Assembly (NCBI GenBank): GCA_934120635.1
Contig: CAKOUR010000018.1
Span: forward strand, 1 to 23,125
Direction: 5' to 3'
From: an uncultured Bacilli bacterium
Lineage (GTDB): Bacteria > Bacillota_I > Bacilli_A > RF39 > UBA660
DNA length: 23,125 bases
Shown here in pieces: positions 1 through 7,415 of this stretch; positions within the stretch are counted from its first letter, which is position 1, and each line of letters begins with the position of its first letter. A program made the position numbers and the translations under genes. The notes beneath the pieces are model-generated. The model did no database searches, was not told the DNA's origin, and worked only from the letters and a program-made list of their open reading frames with translations.

Positions 1-76
1 TCACCTGTAAATTATAGGTTACAATCCTCTAATTAGAAACTATTTATAAACTGTCCAACTTTTGGGGTTCAGTTCA
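1..76 (-). mobile_element. Terminal part of an IS3-family (IS150-like) insertion sequence, body outside the window
   Basis: These 76 bases are a perfect inverted copy of 23049-23124. Read on the minus strand the sequence begins TGAACTGAACCCCAAAAG and continues TTGGACAG, which resembles the terminal inverted repeat of IS150-group IS3 elements (TG...ACCC..AAAGTTGGACA). The element's tip would be at 76 and its body would run left, out of the window. No transposase sequence is visible. A further 14-base match, 82-95 with 23031-23044, lies just outside the perfect repeat after a 4-5 base mismatched gap, so the true tip may lie a little further in. The family assignment rests on recall of the terminal motif only. 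Confidence 0.55.
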
Positions 77-166
77 AATTTAGATGTGATTTTTAATTTC
101 TATTAATTTCTTAATAAATAATTTTAGTAGCAATTATAAGTGATTTTATGTTCAAATAACTTGTTG

Positions 167-195
167 TTGACAAAAAAGATAGATTGTTATATAAT
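167..195 (+). promoter_or_regulatory. SigA-type promoter for the 223-879 gene
   Basis: TTGACA at 167-172 and TATAAT at 190-195 are both perfect consensus hexamers with a 17-base spacer. Transcription would start near 202, just ahead of the ribosome binding site at 209-217. This places an upstream in-frame start at 184 inside the promoter and favours ATG 223. Confidence 0.8.
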
Positions 196-222
196 ATGCT
201 TTTGTTGAAAAGAGGGGATTTT

Positions 223-879
223 ATGATTATTACTCAAGATAAAAATAATAGTATTATATTAGGTAATTTAGTTGTAAATGATTATGAAGGATTGAAAGAG
301 ATTAGAGATTATTTTATGCAATATCGTTTAGATAATGGTAATTACTCGCATTTTATTCAAGATAGTAGAACTAGTTTTCGTTCTATTTTACCTACTGATT
401 ATATAAGAAAAGGTAATTTTTTGGTTCATAATCAGATTATTTCATCTGATTATAATGATTTAAATAGTTCTGATGAATGTGATTATTATGTAGAGAGATT
501 TAAGTCTAATTATTTAAATACTATTTTAATAGCTACATCTTTGTTGGGACATCTAGATGCAAGTGAAGTTGATTATATGACTAAGCAATTTATTGCGACA
601 GGTATTATTAAGTGCCTTCCTATTGATGATATTTGGATTAAGTGTAGTAGTGAATTATGTAAAAGAAAAGTTAATTTAAATGATTATAAAGTATTTTTAG
701 GATTGTTAAAATTGAATCTTATTTCTTATCAAGTTCAGGATATTATTTCTGTTTCTGAGCAGAATAGTGGGAAGTTAAGGCATATTTATAGAGATGATTT
801 AAAGAATTTAGTGGTTAATTCTCATCTCCTTTTGGGAAAAAATAGTGCTAATTTTAAAAATAAACAATTAAAACGATGA
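223..879 (+). CDS. Hypothetical protein, 218 aa, function not recognised
   Basis: I do not recognise this protein. It is soluble in appearance, without a signal peptide or clear membrane helix, and begins MIITQDKNNSIILGNLVV. It is rich in Asp, Asn, Tyr and Ser. The middle (about residues 95-190) is the more helical, hydrophobic half, and the C-terminus is basic and low-complexity (KNSANFKNKQLKR). The start at 223 is chosen because a strong purine-rich site (AAGAGGGGA, 209-217) lies 5-6 bases upstream and because the consensus promoter at 167-195 overlaps the longer in-frame extension. The gene is monocistronic by position: about 110 non-coding bases separate it from prfA. T-ending codons match the chromosomal neighbours, so it is probably native rather than cargo of the adjacent IS. 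Confidence 0.7.
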   Translation: MIITQDKNNSIILGNLVVNDYEGLKEIRDYFMQYRLDNGNYSHFIQDSRTSFRSILPTDYIRKGNFLVHNQIISSDYNDLNSSDECDYYVERFKSNYLNTILIATSLLGHLDASEVDYMTKQFIATGIIKCLPIDDIWIKCSSELCKRKVNLNDYKVFLGLLKLNLISYQVQDIISVSEQNSGKLRHIYRDDLKNLVVNSHLLLGKNSANFKNKQLKR

Positions 880-990
880 AATATTTTTTAGTATTTTAGT
901 ATTAATGATAAAATTATACTTATAATACATCTATTTTTTTGCCTTATTATAAATAGTATGATAAAATATATTAAGAAATGAGGAATAATT

Positions 991-2055
991 ATGATAGAGC
1001 GTTTAGAGGCTACGTTAAAGAGATATAATGAAATTATTGAAGAATTATCTACTCCTGAGGTTATTCAAGATATTAAAAAAATGACTGAATTATCTAGGGA
1101 ACAAACTAGACTTACAGAGACTGTTGATTTATATAAGAAGTATAAAAAAATATTAGAAAATATTGAAGAAGATAAGGAATTATTGAAAGATTCTGAGTTA
1201 GGTGAATTTGCTAAGGAAGAGTTAAATAATTTGAATCATGAGAAAGAAGAAATTGAGAATAAGTTTCATGTTTTGTTATTGCCACATGATCCTAATGATG
1301 AAAAAAATGTTATTGTTGAAATTAAAGGTGCTGCTGGTGGAGATGAGGCAAATATTTTTGCTGGTGATTTGTTTGATATGTATACTAAATATGCTGGTAG
1401 AGAAGGATGGCAGATTGATATTACGAATAGTATTGAAGGAGCAGCTGGTGGTTTTACTAACATAGAATTTATGGTTAAAGGAGATAGTGTGTACTCTAAG
1501 TTGAAGTATGAGAGTGGAGCACATCGTGTTCAAAGGGTTCCTGCAACGGAAAGTCAGGGAAGAGTTCATACTTCTACTGCTACTGTTCTTGTTATGCCAG
1601 AGGCTGATGATTTTGATTTTGAATTGGATGAGAGTGAAGTTAGGATTGATATTACAAGAAGTAGTGGTTGTGGTGGTCAAGGTGTTAATACTACTGATAG
1701 TGCAGTTCGTTTGACTCATATTCCTACTGGTATTATTGTTTATTCTCAAACAGAAAGAAGTCAGATAAAGAATAAGGAGAAAGCTTTTAAAATTTTGAAG
1801 ACTAGACTTTATGATTTGAAATTGAGAGAAAAAGAAGAAGCAGAAGGTGCTGTTCGTCGTAGTAAGATTGGTACTGGGGATCGTAGTGAAAAAATTCGTA
1901 CGTATAATTATCCACAAAATAGACTTACTGATCATAGAATTGGATTTACTTCGATGAATTTAGATAGAATTATGGAAGGGGATCTTGGAATTGTTATTGA
2001 AGCTTTGATTAATGAAGATCAGAAACGTAAATTGGAAGGTGAAGATAATTTGTAA
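991..2055 (+). CDS. prfA: Peptide chain release factor 1 (RF1)
   Basis: RF1 reads UAA and UAG in the ribosomal A site and triggers hydrolysis of peptidyl-tRNA. The 354-residue length is normal. The codon-recognition tripeptide is PAT at residues 184-186 (RVPATESQGR), the form that distinguishes RF1 from RF2 (SPF). The catalytic GGQ is at residues 228-230 in SGCGGQGVNTTDSAVR. The N-terminal 100 residues are the usual helical domain. Start ATG 991 follows a TGAGGA site at 979-984. A possible promoter is TTGCCT (939-944), 17 bases, TAAAAT (962-967). A rho-independent terminator follows directly, before prmC. The partner that methylates the GGQ glutamine is the next gene, a conserved pairing. Confidence 0.98.
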   Translation: MIERLEATLKRYNEIIEELSTPEVIQDIKKMTELSREQTRLTETVDLYKKYKKILENIEEDKELLKDSELGEFAKEELNNLNHEKEEIENKFHVLLLPHDPNDEKNVIVEIKGAAGGDEANIFAGDLFDMYTKYAGREGWQIDITNSIEGAAGGFTNIEFMVKGDSVYSKLKYESGAHRVQRVPATESQGRVHTSTATVLVMPEADDFDFELDESEVRIDITRSSGCGGQGVNTTDSAVRLTHIPTGIIVYSQTERSQIKNKEKAFKILKTRLYDLKLREKEEAEGAVRRSKIGTGDRSEKIRTYNYPQNRLTDHRIGFTSMNLDRIMEGDLGIVIEALINEDQKRKLEGEDNL

Positions 2056-2058
2056 CTA

Positions 2059-2085
2059 AAATACTGATTCAGTATTTTTCTTTTT
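2059..2085 (+). terminator. Rho-independent terminator or attenuator between prfA and prmC
   Basis: An 8-bp stem AAATACTG/CAGTATTT (2059-2066 with 2070-2077) has a 3-base loop and is followed by TTCTTTTT. It lies 4 bases after the prfA stop. Since prmC begins 27 bases later with no convincing separate promoter, it probably only partly terminates and lowers prmC expression relative to prfA. Confidence 0.7.
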
Positions 2086-2111
2086 ATGATGATTGTTAGG
2101 TAAGATGTTAT

Positions 2112-2843
2112 ATGATTAGAGAAAAAGATAAAGATTATATTTGTAAATATTTACCTTCTGATAAAGTGGAAGAAGGGTTAGAATTATTAGAAAGAGGAAT
2201 TGCTCCTCAATATATTGTTGGAAATGTTGATTTTTTTGGAAATGTTCTTGAGATAAATAATAATGTTTTAATTCCACGTTTTGAAACGGAATTGTTGGTA
2301 GAAAAAACTATTGACTATATTAAAAAACTATTTGGTATAAATTTAAGTGAGTTAGATATTATTGATATTGGGACAGGAAGTGGCTGTATTGCGATTACTT
2401 TGAAGAAGGAATTGAATTCTCGTGTTGTTGGTGTTGATATTTCTTCTTTAGCTTTAGAGGTGGCAAAAAGGAATGCAATAAATAATTCTGTTGTTGTTGA
2501 TTTCATTCAGAGTGATATTTTTGAAGGGATTTCTTCTAAGTTTGATGTGATTATTAGTAATCCTCCTTATATTAGGAAGGATGAGAAAATAGACAAAATT
2601 GTTTATGACAATGAACCTCATTTGGCTCTTTATGCAGAAGAAGATGGACTTTATTTTTATCATCAAATATTAAAAAATGCTTCAAGGTATGTGAAATCTA
2701 AATTTTTGATTGCTTTTGAGATTGGTTTAGATCAAGGAAATAAGATAAAAGAAATGGCTAGTCAATATTTGGAAGATGTGAAAGTTGTTGTAGAAAAAGA
2801 TTATTCTGATAGGGAAAGGTTTGTTTTTATTTATCGAGACTAA
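2112..2843 (+). CDS. prmC: Release factor glutamine N5-methyltransferase
   Basis: PrmC (HemK) transfers a methyl group from S-adenosylmethionine to the GGQ glutamine of release factors. The SAM-binding motif is D85-I-G-T-G-S-G-C at residues 85-92, and the NPPY motif that holds the substrate glutamine is at residues 150-153 (ISNPPYIRK). At 243 residues it is shorter than the roughly 280 of well-studied homologues. The shortage is in the N-terminal helical domain, here about 80 residues. Start ATG 2112 is preceded by a modest AGGTAAG site. The gene directly follows prfA, which is the usual arrangement and supports the assignment. Confidence 0.96.
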   Translation: MIREKDKDYICKYLPSDKVEEGLELLERGIAPQYIVGNVDFFGNVLEINNNVLIPRFETELLVEKTIDYIKKLFGINLSELDIIDIGTGSGCIAITLKKELNSRVVGVDISSLALEVAKRNAINNSVVVDFIQSDIFEGISSKFDVIISNPPYIRKDEKIDKIVYDNEPHLALYAEEDGLYFYHQILKNASRYVKSKFLIAFEIGLDQGNKIKEMASQYLEDVKVVVEKDYSDRERFVFIYRD

Positions 2844-2891
2844 TCTTTTTTTGCTTTGTTGTATTTTATATGAAATTCAGTTAAAAGAAAG

Positions 2892-2920
2892 TTTTCAAAT
2901 TGTTTATTTTGATGTATAAT
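2892..2920 (+). promoter_or_regulatory. SigA-type promoter for the P-type ATPase gene
   Basis: TTTTCA at 2892-2897 and a perfect TATAAT at 2915-2920 are separated by 17 bases. The ribosome binding site AGGTGAT follows at 2932-2938. Confidence 0.55.
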
Positions 2921-2941
2921 TATTCTTAAGTAGGTGATGTT

Positions 2942-5323
2942 ATGGTACGATATAATCCGAGTGCTAAAGAAGGATTAACTAATCAACAGGTAAATGAAAG
3001 AATTGCTAATAATTTGGTTAATTTTAATGATCAACCACCCACAAAAACGGTAAAGCAGATTATTATTAGTAATTTTTTTACTTATTTTAATTTTATTAAT
3101 GTGGTTTTAGGTTCTGCTATTATTATAGCGGGAATTTATGGAAATAGGGTTTTTGATGCTTTAAAAAATTGTTTATTTATGGGAGTAATTATTTGTAATA
3201 GTATTATTAGTATTATTCAAGAGGTTATTTCTAAAAAAACGATTGATAAGCTATCTGTTTTAGCAGAGGCAAAAGTTGTTGGAATTCGAAATGGTAAAGA
3301 GGTTAATTTAGGAATTGAAGAAATTGTTTTAGATGATGTTTTAAAATTATCTCTTGGGAATCAGGTAGTTACAGATGCTGTTATTTTGGAAGGTGATGTT
3401 GAGGTTAATGAGTCTTTTTTAACTGGTGAAGTTGATCCTATTCCTAAACATGCTGGGGATATGTTATTATCTGGTAGTTTTATTGTTAGTGGTAGTTGTT
3501 ATGCTAAGGTGGAACATATTGGTCGGGATAATTATATTTCGACAATTAGTAGTGAAGCAAAATATGATAAGAAGGTTAATTCTGTTATTATGACTTCTTT
3601 TGAGAGAATGTTGAAGGTTTTATCTGTTGTTATTATTCCTGTTGGTGCTTTATTGTTGATGAATCAGTTGAAGGTAACAAATTATAATGTTACAGCTTCG
3701 ATTTTTAATACTGTTGGTGCTTTAATTGGGATGATTCCTGAAGGATTGTTGCTTCTTACTAGTTCAGTTATGGCGGTTAGTGTTGTTCGGTTGTCTAAAT
3801 ATCATGTTTTGGTTCAACAGTTATATTGTATAGAGACGCTAGCACGGGTTGATGTTATTTGTTTAGATAAAACTGGTACTATTACGGAAGGCGCTATGGA
3901 GTTTGTTGATGATATTCCTTATAATGGGGTTATTAAAGAGAAACTTGATGATGCTCTTGCTAATGTTTGTTATGCTTTTGATAATACTAATGCTACTATG
4001 GAAGCTATTCAAGAGCATTATTCTAGTAAAGGGATTTGGAGTGTTAAAGATAAACAGGAATTTTCTTCTAGTAGGAAATATTCAGCAGTAGAATTTGAGG
4101 AAAGAGGTACGTTTTATATAGGTGCTCCTGAATTTGTTTTAAAAGATAGTTATCATCAATATCAAAGTTTTTTGGATCAGTATACGGATTATCGTGTATT
4201 GGTTGTTGCATACCAAAAAGAATCTTTGGCAAGTGGGCCTATTAATTTGAGTGTTCTTGGTTTTGTTCTTATTCAAGATAAAATCCGTAAAGAAGCACCA
4301 GATACCTTGAAGTATTTTAAGGAACAAGGGGTTAAGGTTAAGATTATTAGTGGAGATAATTTTAAGACAGTTTGTAGTATTGCAAAAAGAGCTGGAATTA
4401 AAGATGCTAAAGGAATGGATGCTACTTTACTTAATTCAGATAATATTGACGAAATGTTAGAGAAATATGATGTGTTTGGTCGTGTTACTCCTGATCAGAA
4501 GAAAATGATTGTTGAAAGTTTGCAAAAAAAAGGGCATACTGTTGCGATGACTGGTGATGGTGTTAATGATGTTTTGGCTTTGAAGAAGGCTGATTGTAGT
4601 ATTGCGATGGCTAGTGGTAGTGATGCGGCTAAAAATGTTAGTCAGCTTGTGTTGTTAGATTCTAATTTTGCTTCAATGCCAGAGGTTGTTGCTGAGGGAA
4701 GAAGAACGATTAATAATGTAGAGCGTTCAGCTTCTTTGTTATTGATTAAGACTATATTTACTTGTATTTTAGTCGTTATTTGTATTTTTATGAAAAGTGA
4801 ATATTTCTATTTGCCTATTCATCTTAGTTTGATTACTACTTGTACAATTAGTATTCCATCCTTTGTTTTGGCGTTGGAACCTAATCATAATCGAGTAAGA
4901 GGTAATTTTATGCTAAAGGTAGTGGGGAAGAGTTTACCGGCAGCACTTACTGTTGTTTTTAATGTAGTAATGATTGTTTTATTTAGAAATCAGTTTAATA
5001 TTGATGGAAATTTAACTTCTACTTTGATTGTTATTATGACAGGAACAACGGGATTTATCTTTTTATCGAGATTGTGTCGTCCATTTAATTGGTTTAGAGG
5101 TGGACTATTCTTTGCTTTAGTTAGTTTGTTTATTTATATTGTAATGTTTCAAAGTGAATTTTTTGATTTATCTCAAGTGAATTTTAATACGTTGCTTTTA
5201 TATATTGTTTTTGCTATTTGTAGTGTATGGATTTTTGATAAGTTGAATAAGGGTGTTGATTTCTTGCTTCGTAAATTGGATAAGGATTATGCTATGGAAA
5301 AAGAAGAAATTGAAAGAGGTTAA
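2942..5323 (+). CDS. Cation-transporting P-type ATPase (P2-type, CtpE-like)
   Basis: This is an ATP-driven cation pump of the inner membrane, 793 residues. The actuator motif TGE is at residues 161-163 (FLTGEVDPIPK). The phosphorylated aspartate is D309 in CLDKTGTITEG. The hinge motif TGDGVND is at residues 537-543. A PEGL motif (GMIPEGLLLLTS) lies in the fourth membrane helix just before the phosphorylation domain, the position of the PEGLP/PEALP ion-binding loop of calcium-type pumps. Hydrophobic helices lie near residues 40-95, 225-275 and in the C-terminal 200 residues. No N-terminal metal-binding CxxC domain is seen, which argues against heavy-metal P1B pumps. The PEGL form and overall look are closest to CtpE, a calcium importer in mycobacteria. 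The ion is therefore an inference. It forms an operon with the next gene (4-base gap). Confidence 0.9.
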   Translation: MVRYNPSAKEGLTNQQVNERIANNLVNFNDQPPTKTVKQIIISNFFTYFNFINVVLGSAIIIAGIYGNRVFDALKNCLFMGVIICNSIISIIQEVISKKTIDKLSVLAEAKVVGIRNGKEVNLGIEEIVLDDVLKLSLGNQVVTDAVILEGDVEVNESFLTGEVDPIPKHAGDMLLSGSFIVSGSCYAKVEHIGRDNYISTISSEAKYDKKVNSVIMTSFERMLKVLSVVIIPVGALLLMNQLKVTNYNVTASIFNTVGALIGMIPEGLLLLTSSVMAVSVVRLSKYHVLVQQLYCIETLARVDVICLDKTGTITEGAMEFVDDIPYNGVIKEKLDDALANVCYAFDNTNATMEAIQEHYSSKGIWSVKDKQEFSSSRKYSAVEFEERGTFYIGAPEFVLKDSYHQYQSFLDQYTDYRVLVVAYQKESLASGPINLSVLGFVLIQDKIRKEAPDTLKYFKEQGVKVKIISGDNFKTVCSIAKRAGIKDAKGMDATLLNSDNIDEMLEKYDVFGRVTPDQKKMIVESLQKKGHTVAMTGDGVNDVLALKKADCSIAMASGSDAAKNVSQLVLLDSNFASMPEVVAEGRRTINNVERSASLLLIKTIFTCILVVICIFMKSEYFYLPIHLSLITTCTISIPSFVLALEPNHNRVRGNFMLKVVGKSLPAALTVVFNVVMIVLFRNQFNIDGNLTSTLIVIMTGTTGFIFLSRLCRPFNWFRGGLFFALVSLFIYIVMFQSEFFDLSQVNFNTLLLYIVFAICSVWIFDKLNKGVDFLLRKLDKDYAMEKEEIERG

Positions 5324-5327
5324 ATAG

Positions 5328-5924
5328 ATGGAAAAGTTAGTCGGATACCGAAAATGTTTGACTGAACAAATTATTATTTTGGAAAAAATACTGATGAAGA
5401 ATAAGGACTTAGTAAGTATTTTGAAGGTATTAGAAAGTATTGGGATAGATAATTGTTATGTTGGGGCTGGTTCTATTAATCAGACGGTATTTAATTATTA
5501 CCATGGTTATCAGATTAATTATGGAATTAAAGATTATGATATTGTTTATTTTGATGAAGATTTATCTTATGAAAAGGAAGATAAAGTAATCAAAGAAATT
5601 AAGAATAAGCTGGGAATTTTATCGGATATGGTGGATATTAAAAATGAAGCTAGGGTACATTTATGGTATAATGAAAAGTATCAAACTAAAAGAGAGCCTT
5701 ATTCTAGTGTAGAAGATGCGATTGCTAGTTGGGGAGCTACAATTACTTGTGTTGGAGTGAGAATGAAAAATGATAAATTAGAGGTATATGCTCCTTATGG
5801 GTTGGAAGATATTTTTGGGATGATTATTCGACCTGTTAAAAAGGATTTTTCTAAGGAAATGTATGATGAAAGAGCTATTCGTTGGCAAAAAAAGTGGCCA
5901 ATGTTAAAGAAAATAGAGTGGTAG
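5328..5924 (+). CDS. Nucleotidyltransferase family protein (DUF925 / NTP_transf_6 type)
   Basis: The 198-residue protein shows the DUF925 pattern: G-A-G-S-I-N-Q-T-V at about residues 46-54, then D-Y-D-I-V-Y-F-D (around 68-75) as the metal-binding acidic pair of a polymerase-beta-like nucleotidyltransferase, then EARVHLWYNEKY, PYSSVEDAIASWGAT, VYAPYGLEDIFGMIIRP and a C-terminal RWQKKWP. The substrate is unknown for the family. It starts 4 bases after the ATPase stop, with AAAGAGG as ribosome binding site inside the ATPase end, so the two are co-translated. A strong terminator follows. The pair ATPase-nucleotidyltransferase separates prmC from spoIIR, which are adjacent in Bacillus. Confidence 0.85.
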   Translation: MEKLVGYRKCLTEQIIILEKILMKNKDLVSILKVLESIGIDNCYVGAGSINQTVFNYYHGYQINYGIKDYDIVYFDEDLSYEKEDKVIKEIKNKLGILSDMVDIKNEARVHLWYNEKYQTKREPYSSVEDAIASWGATITCVGVRMKNDKLEVYAPYGLEDIFGMIIRPVKKDFSKEMYDERAIRWQKKWPMLKKIEW

Positions 5925-5928
5925 TTTG

Positions 5929-5966
5929 AAGATTATTGTATTTTTTTCAATAATCTTTTTCTTTTT
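5929..5966 (+). terminator. Strong rho-independent terminator after the ATPase operon
   Basis: A perfect 10-bp stem AAGATTATTG/CAATAATCTT (5929-5938 with 5948-5957) is followed by a T-rich run to 5966. It isolates spoIIR from upstream transcription. Confidence 0.85.
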
Positions 5967-5996
5967 GTATAAAATTATTAGATACTGTCCATGATT
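5967..5996 (+). promoter_or_regulatory. Candidate forespore-type (SigF/SigG) promoter of spoIIR
   Basis: GTATA at 5967-5971 matches the -35 element of the Bacillus forespore sigma factors. Eighteen bases later CATGATT (5990-5996) matches six of seven positions of the SigG-type CATNMTA element. No good SigA promoter is seen between the terminator and the gene. In Bacillus spoIIR is controlled by SigF. The match is short and the genome AT-rich, so this is tentative. Confidence 0.35.
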
Positions 5997-6018
5997 GAAA
6001 TAGAAAGGTGGTATTTAA

Positions 6019-6558
6019 ATGAAGAGATTTTTAATTTTAGGATTACTTATTGTAGCTTTTATTGTATTGTATGTTAATGTGAATGCTGAAGTGGATGAGA
6101 TTGTTATTCCTGAGGCTGCTATTCGTGTGAGGGTTATTGCTAATTCTAATCAGATTCATGATCAGAATATGAAGATGAAGGTTAAAAAATATATTGAAAC
6201 TTCAATATCACCAACTTTATTAAATGTTCGTGATGTTAATGAGGCTAGAGGTGTGATTAAAAATAGTTTGTCAGATTTGGATAGTGGGATTAAAGAGTTG
6301 TTTTCAGATAATTTATATGATAAAGATTTTGTGATTCATTTTGGAGATAATTATTTTCCTGAAAAAGATTATCGTGGGGTTCATTATGAGGCTGGTTCTT
6401 ATGAATCTTTGGTGGTAACGATAGGTGAGGGAGAAGGAGATAATTGGTGGTGTGTATTGTTTCCTCCTTTATGTTTATTAGAAGCTGATGAGAATACAAC
6501 AGGGGATGTTGAGTATCAATTTTTTGTAGCTAAGATGATTCATCAATTTTTTAAATAG
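6019..6558 (+). CDS. spoIIR: Stage II sporulation protein R
   Basis: In Bacillus SpoIIR is made in the forespore under SigF, is secreted into the space between the two cells and activates the SpoIIGA protease that processes pro-SigE in the mother cell. This 179-residue copy has an N-terminal hydrophobic signal/anchor (residues 3-22). The conserved IRVRVIANSNQIHDQNMKMKVK stretch follows, shown here only by its start IRVRVIANSN. The C-terminal block includes YRGVHYEAGSYESLVVTIGE and then NWWCVLFPPLC, the family signature. Start ATG 6019 has AAAGGTGG upstream (6004-6011). It stands alone between a terminator and mntP. Its intact state suggests that the sporulation pathway is, or recently was, functional. 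Confidence 0.95.
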   Translation: MKRFLILGLLIVAFIVLYVNVNAEVDEIVIPEAAIRVRVIANSNQIHDQNMKMKVKKYIETSISPTLLNVRDVNEARGVIKNSLSDLDSGIKELFSDNLYDKDFVIHFGDNYFPEKDYRGVHYEAGSYESLVVTIGEGEGDNWWCVLFPPLCLLEADENTTGDVEYQFFVAKMIHQFFK

Positions 6559-6572
6559 AATAGTGAAGAGAT

Positions 6573-6610
6573 ATTCATAATATGATTTAATAGGTGATCA
6601 TATTGTGAAT
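6573..6610 (+). promoter_or_regulatory. RNA hairpin that buries the mntP start codon and ribosome binding site
   Basis: The arms 6573-6586 (ATTCATAATATGAT) and 6597-6610 (ATCATATTGTGAAT) pair over 14 base pairs with a single G-U. The 10-base loop and adjoining stem hold the ribosome binding site AGGTGAT (6592-6598), and the GTG start (6605-6607) is inside the stem. Folded, it should block translation initiation. No T-run follows, so it is not a terminator. Confidence 0.6.
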
Positions 6611-7138
6611 GTTTTTTTTACTTGTGTTTTAATTGGAATTAGTTTATCTATGGATGCGTTTTCTTTAGCATTACTTTATGGTACATATGGTTTATCGAAA
6701 AAAGATGAGTTAATGTTATCGACAATTGTTGGGCTTTTTCATTTTTTTATGCCTCTTATTGGGCTTTCTTTTGGTAATGTAGTGTTTCACTATTTGATGG
6801 TAGATTCTAATTTTGTTGTGGGTATTATTTTTGGATTACTTGGGATAGAGATGTTTATTTCTAGTTTTCGTAGTGAGGAAGTTAAAATACTGATAGGGTT
6901 TGTTCCTTTTTTGTTATTTGGTCTTTCGGTTAGTATTGATAGCCTGACTACAGGAATTGGTTTATCTTCGATTAGTGATAATTATTTGATGGTATCTAGT
7001 ATTTTTATGTTTTTTAGTGCTTTTTTTACTTATTTGGGATTAAAGTTAGGTGGATTTTTGAGTGATAGGTTTGGGAAAGCTGCTACGATGTTTGGTGGTA
7101 GTTTAATGATATTCTTAGCTTTTTTCTATATTTTTTGA
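6605..7138 (+). CDS. mntP: MntP/YtaF-family membrane protein, putative manganese exporter
   Basis: A 177-residue, six-helix membrane protein. The paired family motifs are present: GISLSMDAFSLALLYG (residues about 11-26) and its internal-repeat partner GLSVSIDSLTTGIGLSS (about 108-124), each with the conserved Asp in the membrane, plus GLFHFFMPLIG. MntP exports Mn(II). The related YtaF is a sporulation protein of unknown role, and I cannot fully separate the two from motifs, although the position beside spoIIR matches MntP (YwlD) of Bacillus. Start GTG 6605 is 6 bases after AGGTGAT. The start lies inside a long hairpin, suggesting translational control. A terminator overlapping the murA promoter lies 160 bases downstream. 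Confidence 0.85.
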   Translation: MNVFFTCVLIGISLSMDAFSLALLYGTYGLSKKDELMLSTIVGLFHFFMPLIGLSFGNVVFHYLMVDSNFVVGIIFGLLGIEMFISSFRSEEVKILIGFVPFLLFGLSVSIDSLTTGIGLSSISDNYLMVSSIFMFFSAFFTYLGLKLGGFLSDRFGKAATMFGGSLMIFLAFFYIF

Positions 7139-7289
7139 TGGCAAGGTCAAATTAATTTGGTAATTAGAAGTTTTGGTTATTATAGAGAAATGATTATATG
7201 GATTAGTTTTGGGTAAGTATTATTATTTGTAAACATTAAATTATTAAGTGTAAAGTTATTGTAAAAATAAGTTATTTTTTTATTTATGG

Positions 7290-7298
7290 TGGTACAAT
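7290..7298 (+). promoter_or_regulatory. Possible extended -10 promoter
   Basis: TGGTACAAT matches TGn plus a near-consensus -10, but it is followed at once by the terminator hairpin at 7300, so the transcript would begin inside the stem. I give it little weight. Confidence 0.2.
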
Positions 7299-7299
7299 T

Positions 7300-7324
7300 A
7301 AGTCAGAAAGTTGACTTTTTTTTT
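7300..7324 (+). terminator. Rho-independent terminator after mntP
   Basis: The stem AAGTCA/TGACTT (7300-7305 with 7312-7317), with a 6-base loop, is followed by seven more T. The right arm also supplies the -35 element of the murA promoter, so terminator and promoter overlap. The 7139-7299 stretch before it holds nothing else I can name. Confidence 0.65.
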
Positions 7325-7339
7325 CGGGTTTGGTAACAT
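7311..7339 (+). promoter_or_regulatory. SigA-type promoter of murA with extended -10
   Basis: TTGACT (7311-7316), a 17-base spacer, and TAACAT (7334-7339) preceded by TGG (7331-7333). Transcription would begin near 7346, giving a 70-base leader. Confidence 0.5.
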
Positions 7340-7356
7340 ATTATATACTTTATTTA

Positions 7357-7381
7357 AAACTAGGTTAGTAACCTTGTTTTT
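7357..7381 (+). promoter_or_regulatory. Small hairpin in the murA leader, possible attenuator
   Basis: AGGTT/AACCT (7362-7366 with 7370-7374), loop AGT, extended by AAC/GTT across one mismatch, is followed by a T-run ending at 7381. The stem is short, so termination would be weak. Confidence 0.3.
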
Positions 7382-7415
7382 GAACTTTATATATAATAAG
7401 ATAGGAGTGATAAAA

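Noticed and set aside
184..222. Longer start for the first gene
   Set aside because: These codons overlap the -10 element of a consensus promoter, and the strong ribosome binding site fits ATG 223.
1276..1935. Long open frame on the minus strand opposite prfA (and similar minus-strand frames elsewhere)
   Set aside because: It lies wholly within prfA, lacks a ribosome binding site and has low-complexity Ser/Thr/Asn composition, as expected from the reverse of T- and G-rich coding sequence.
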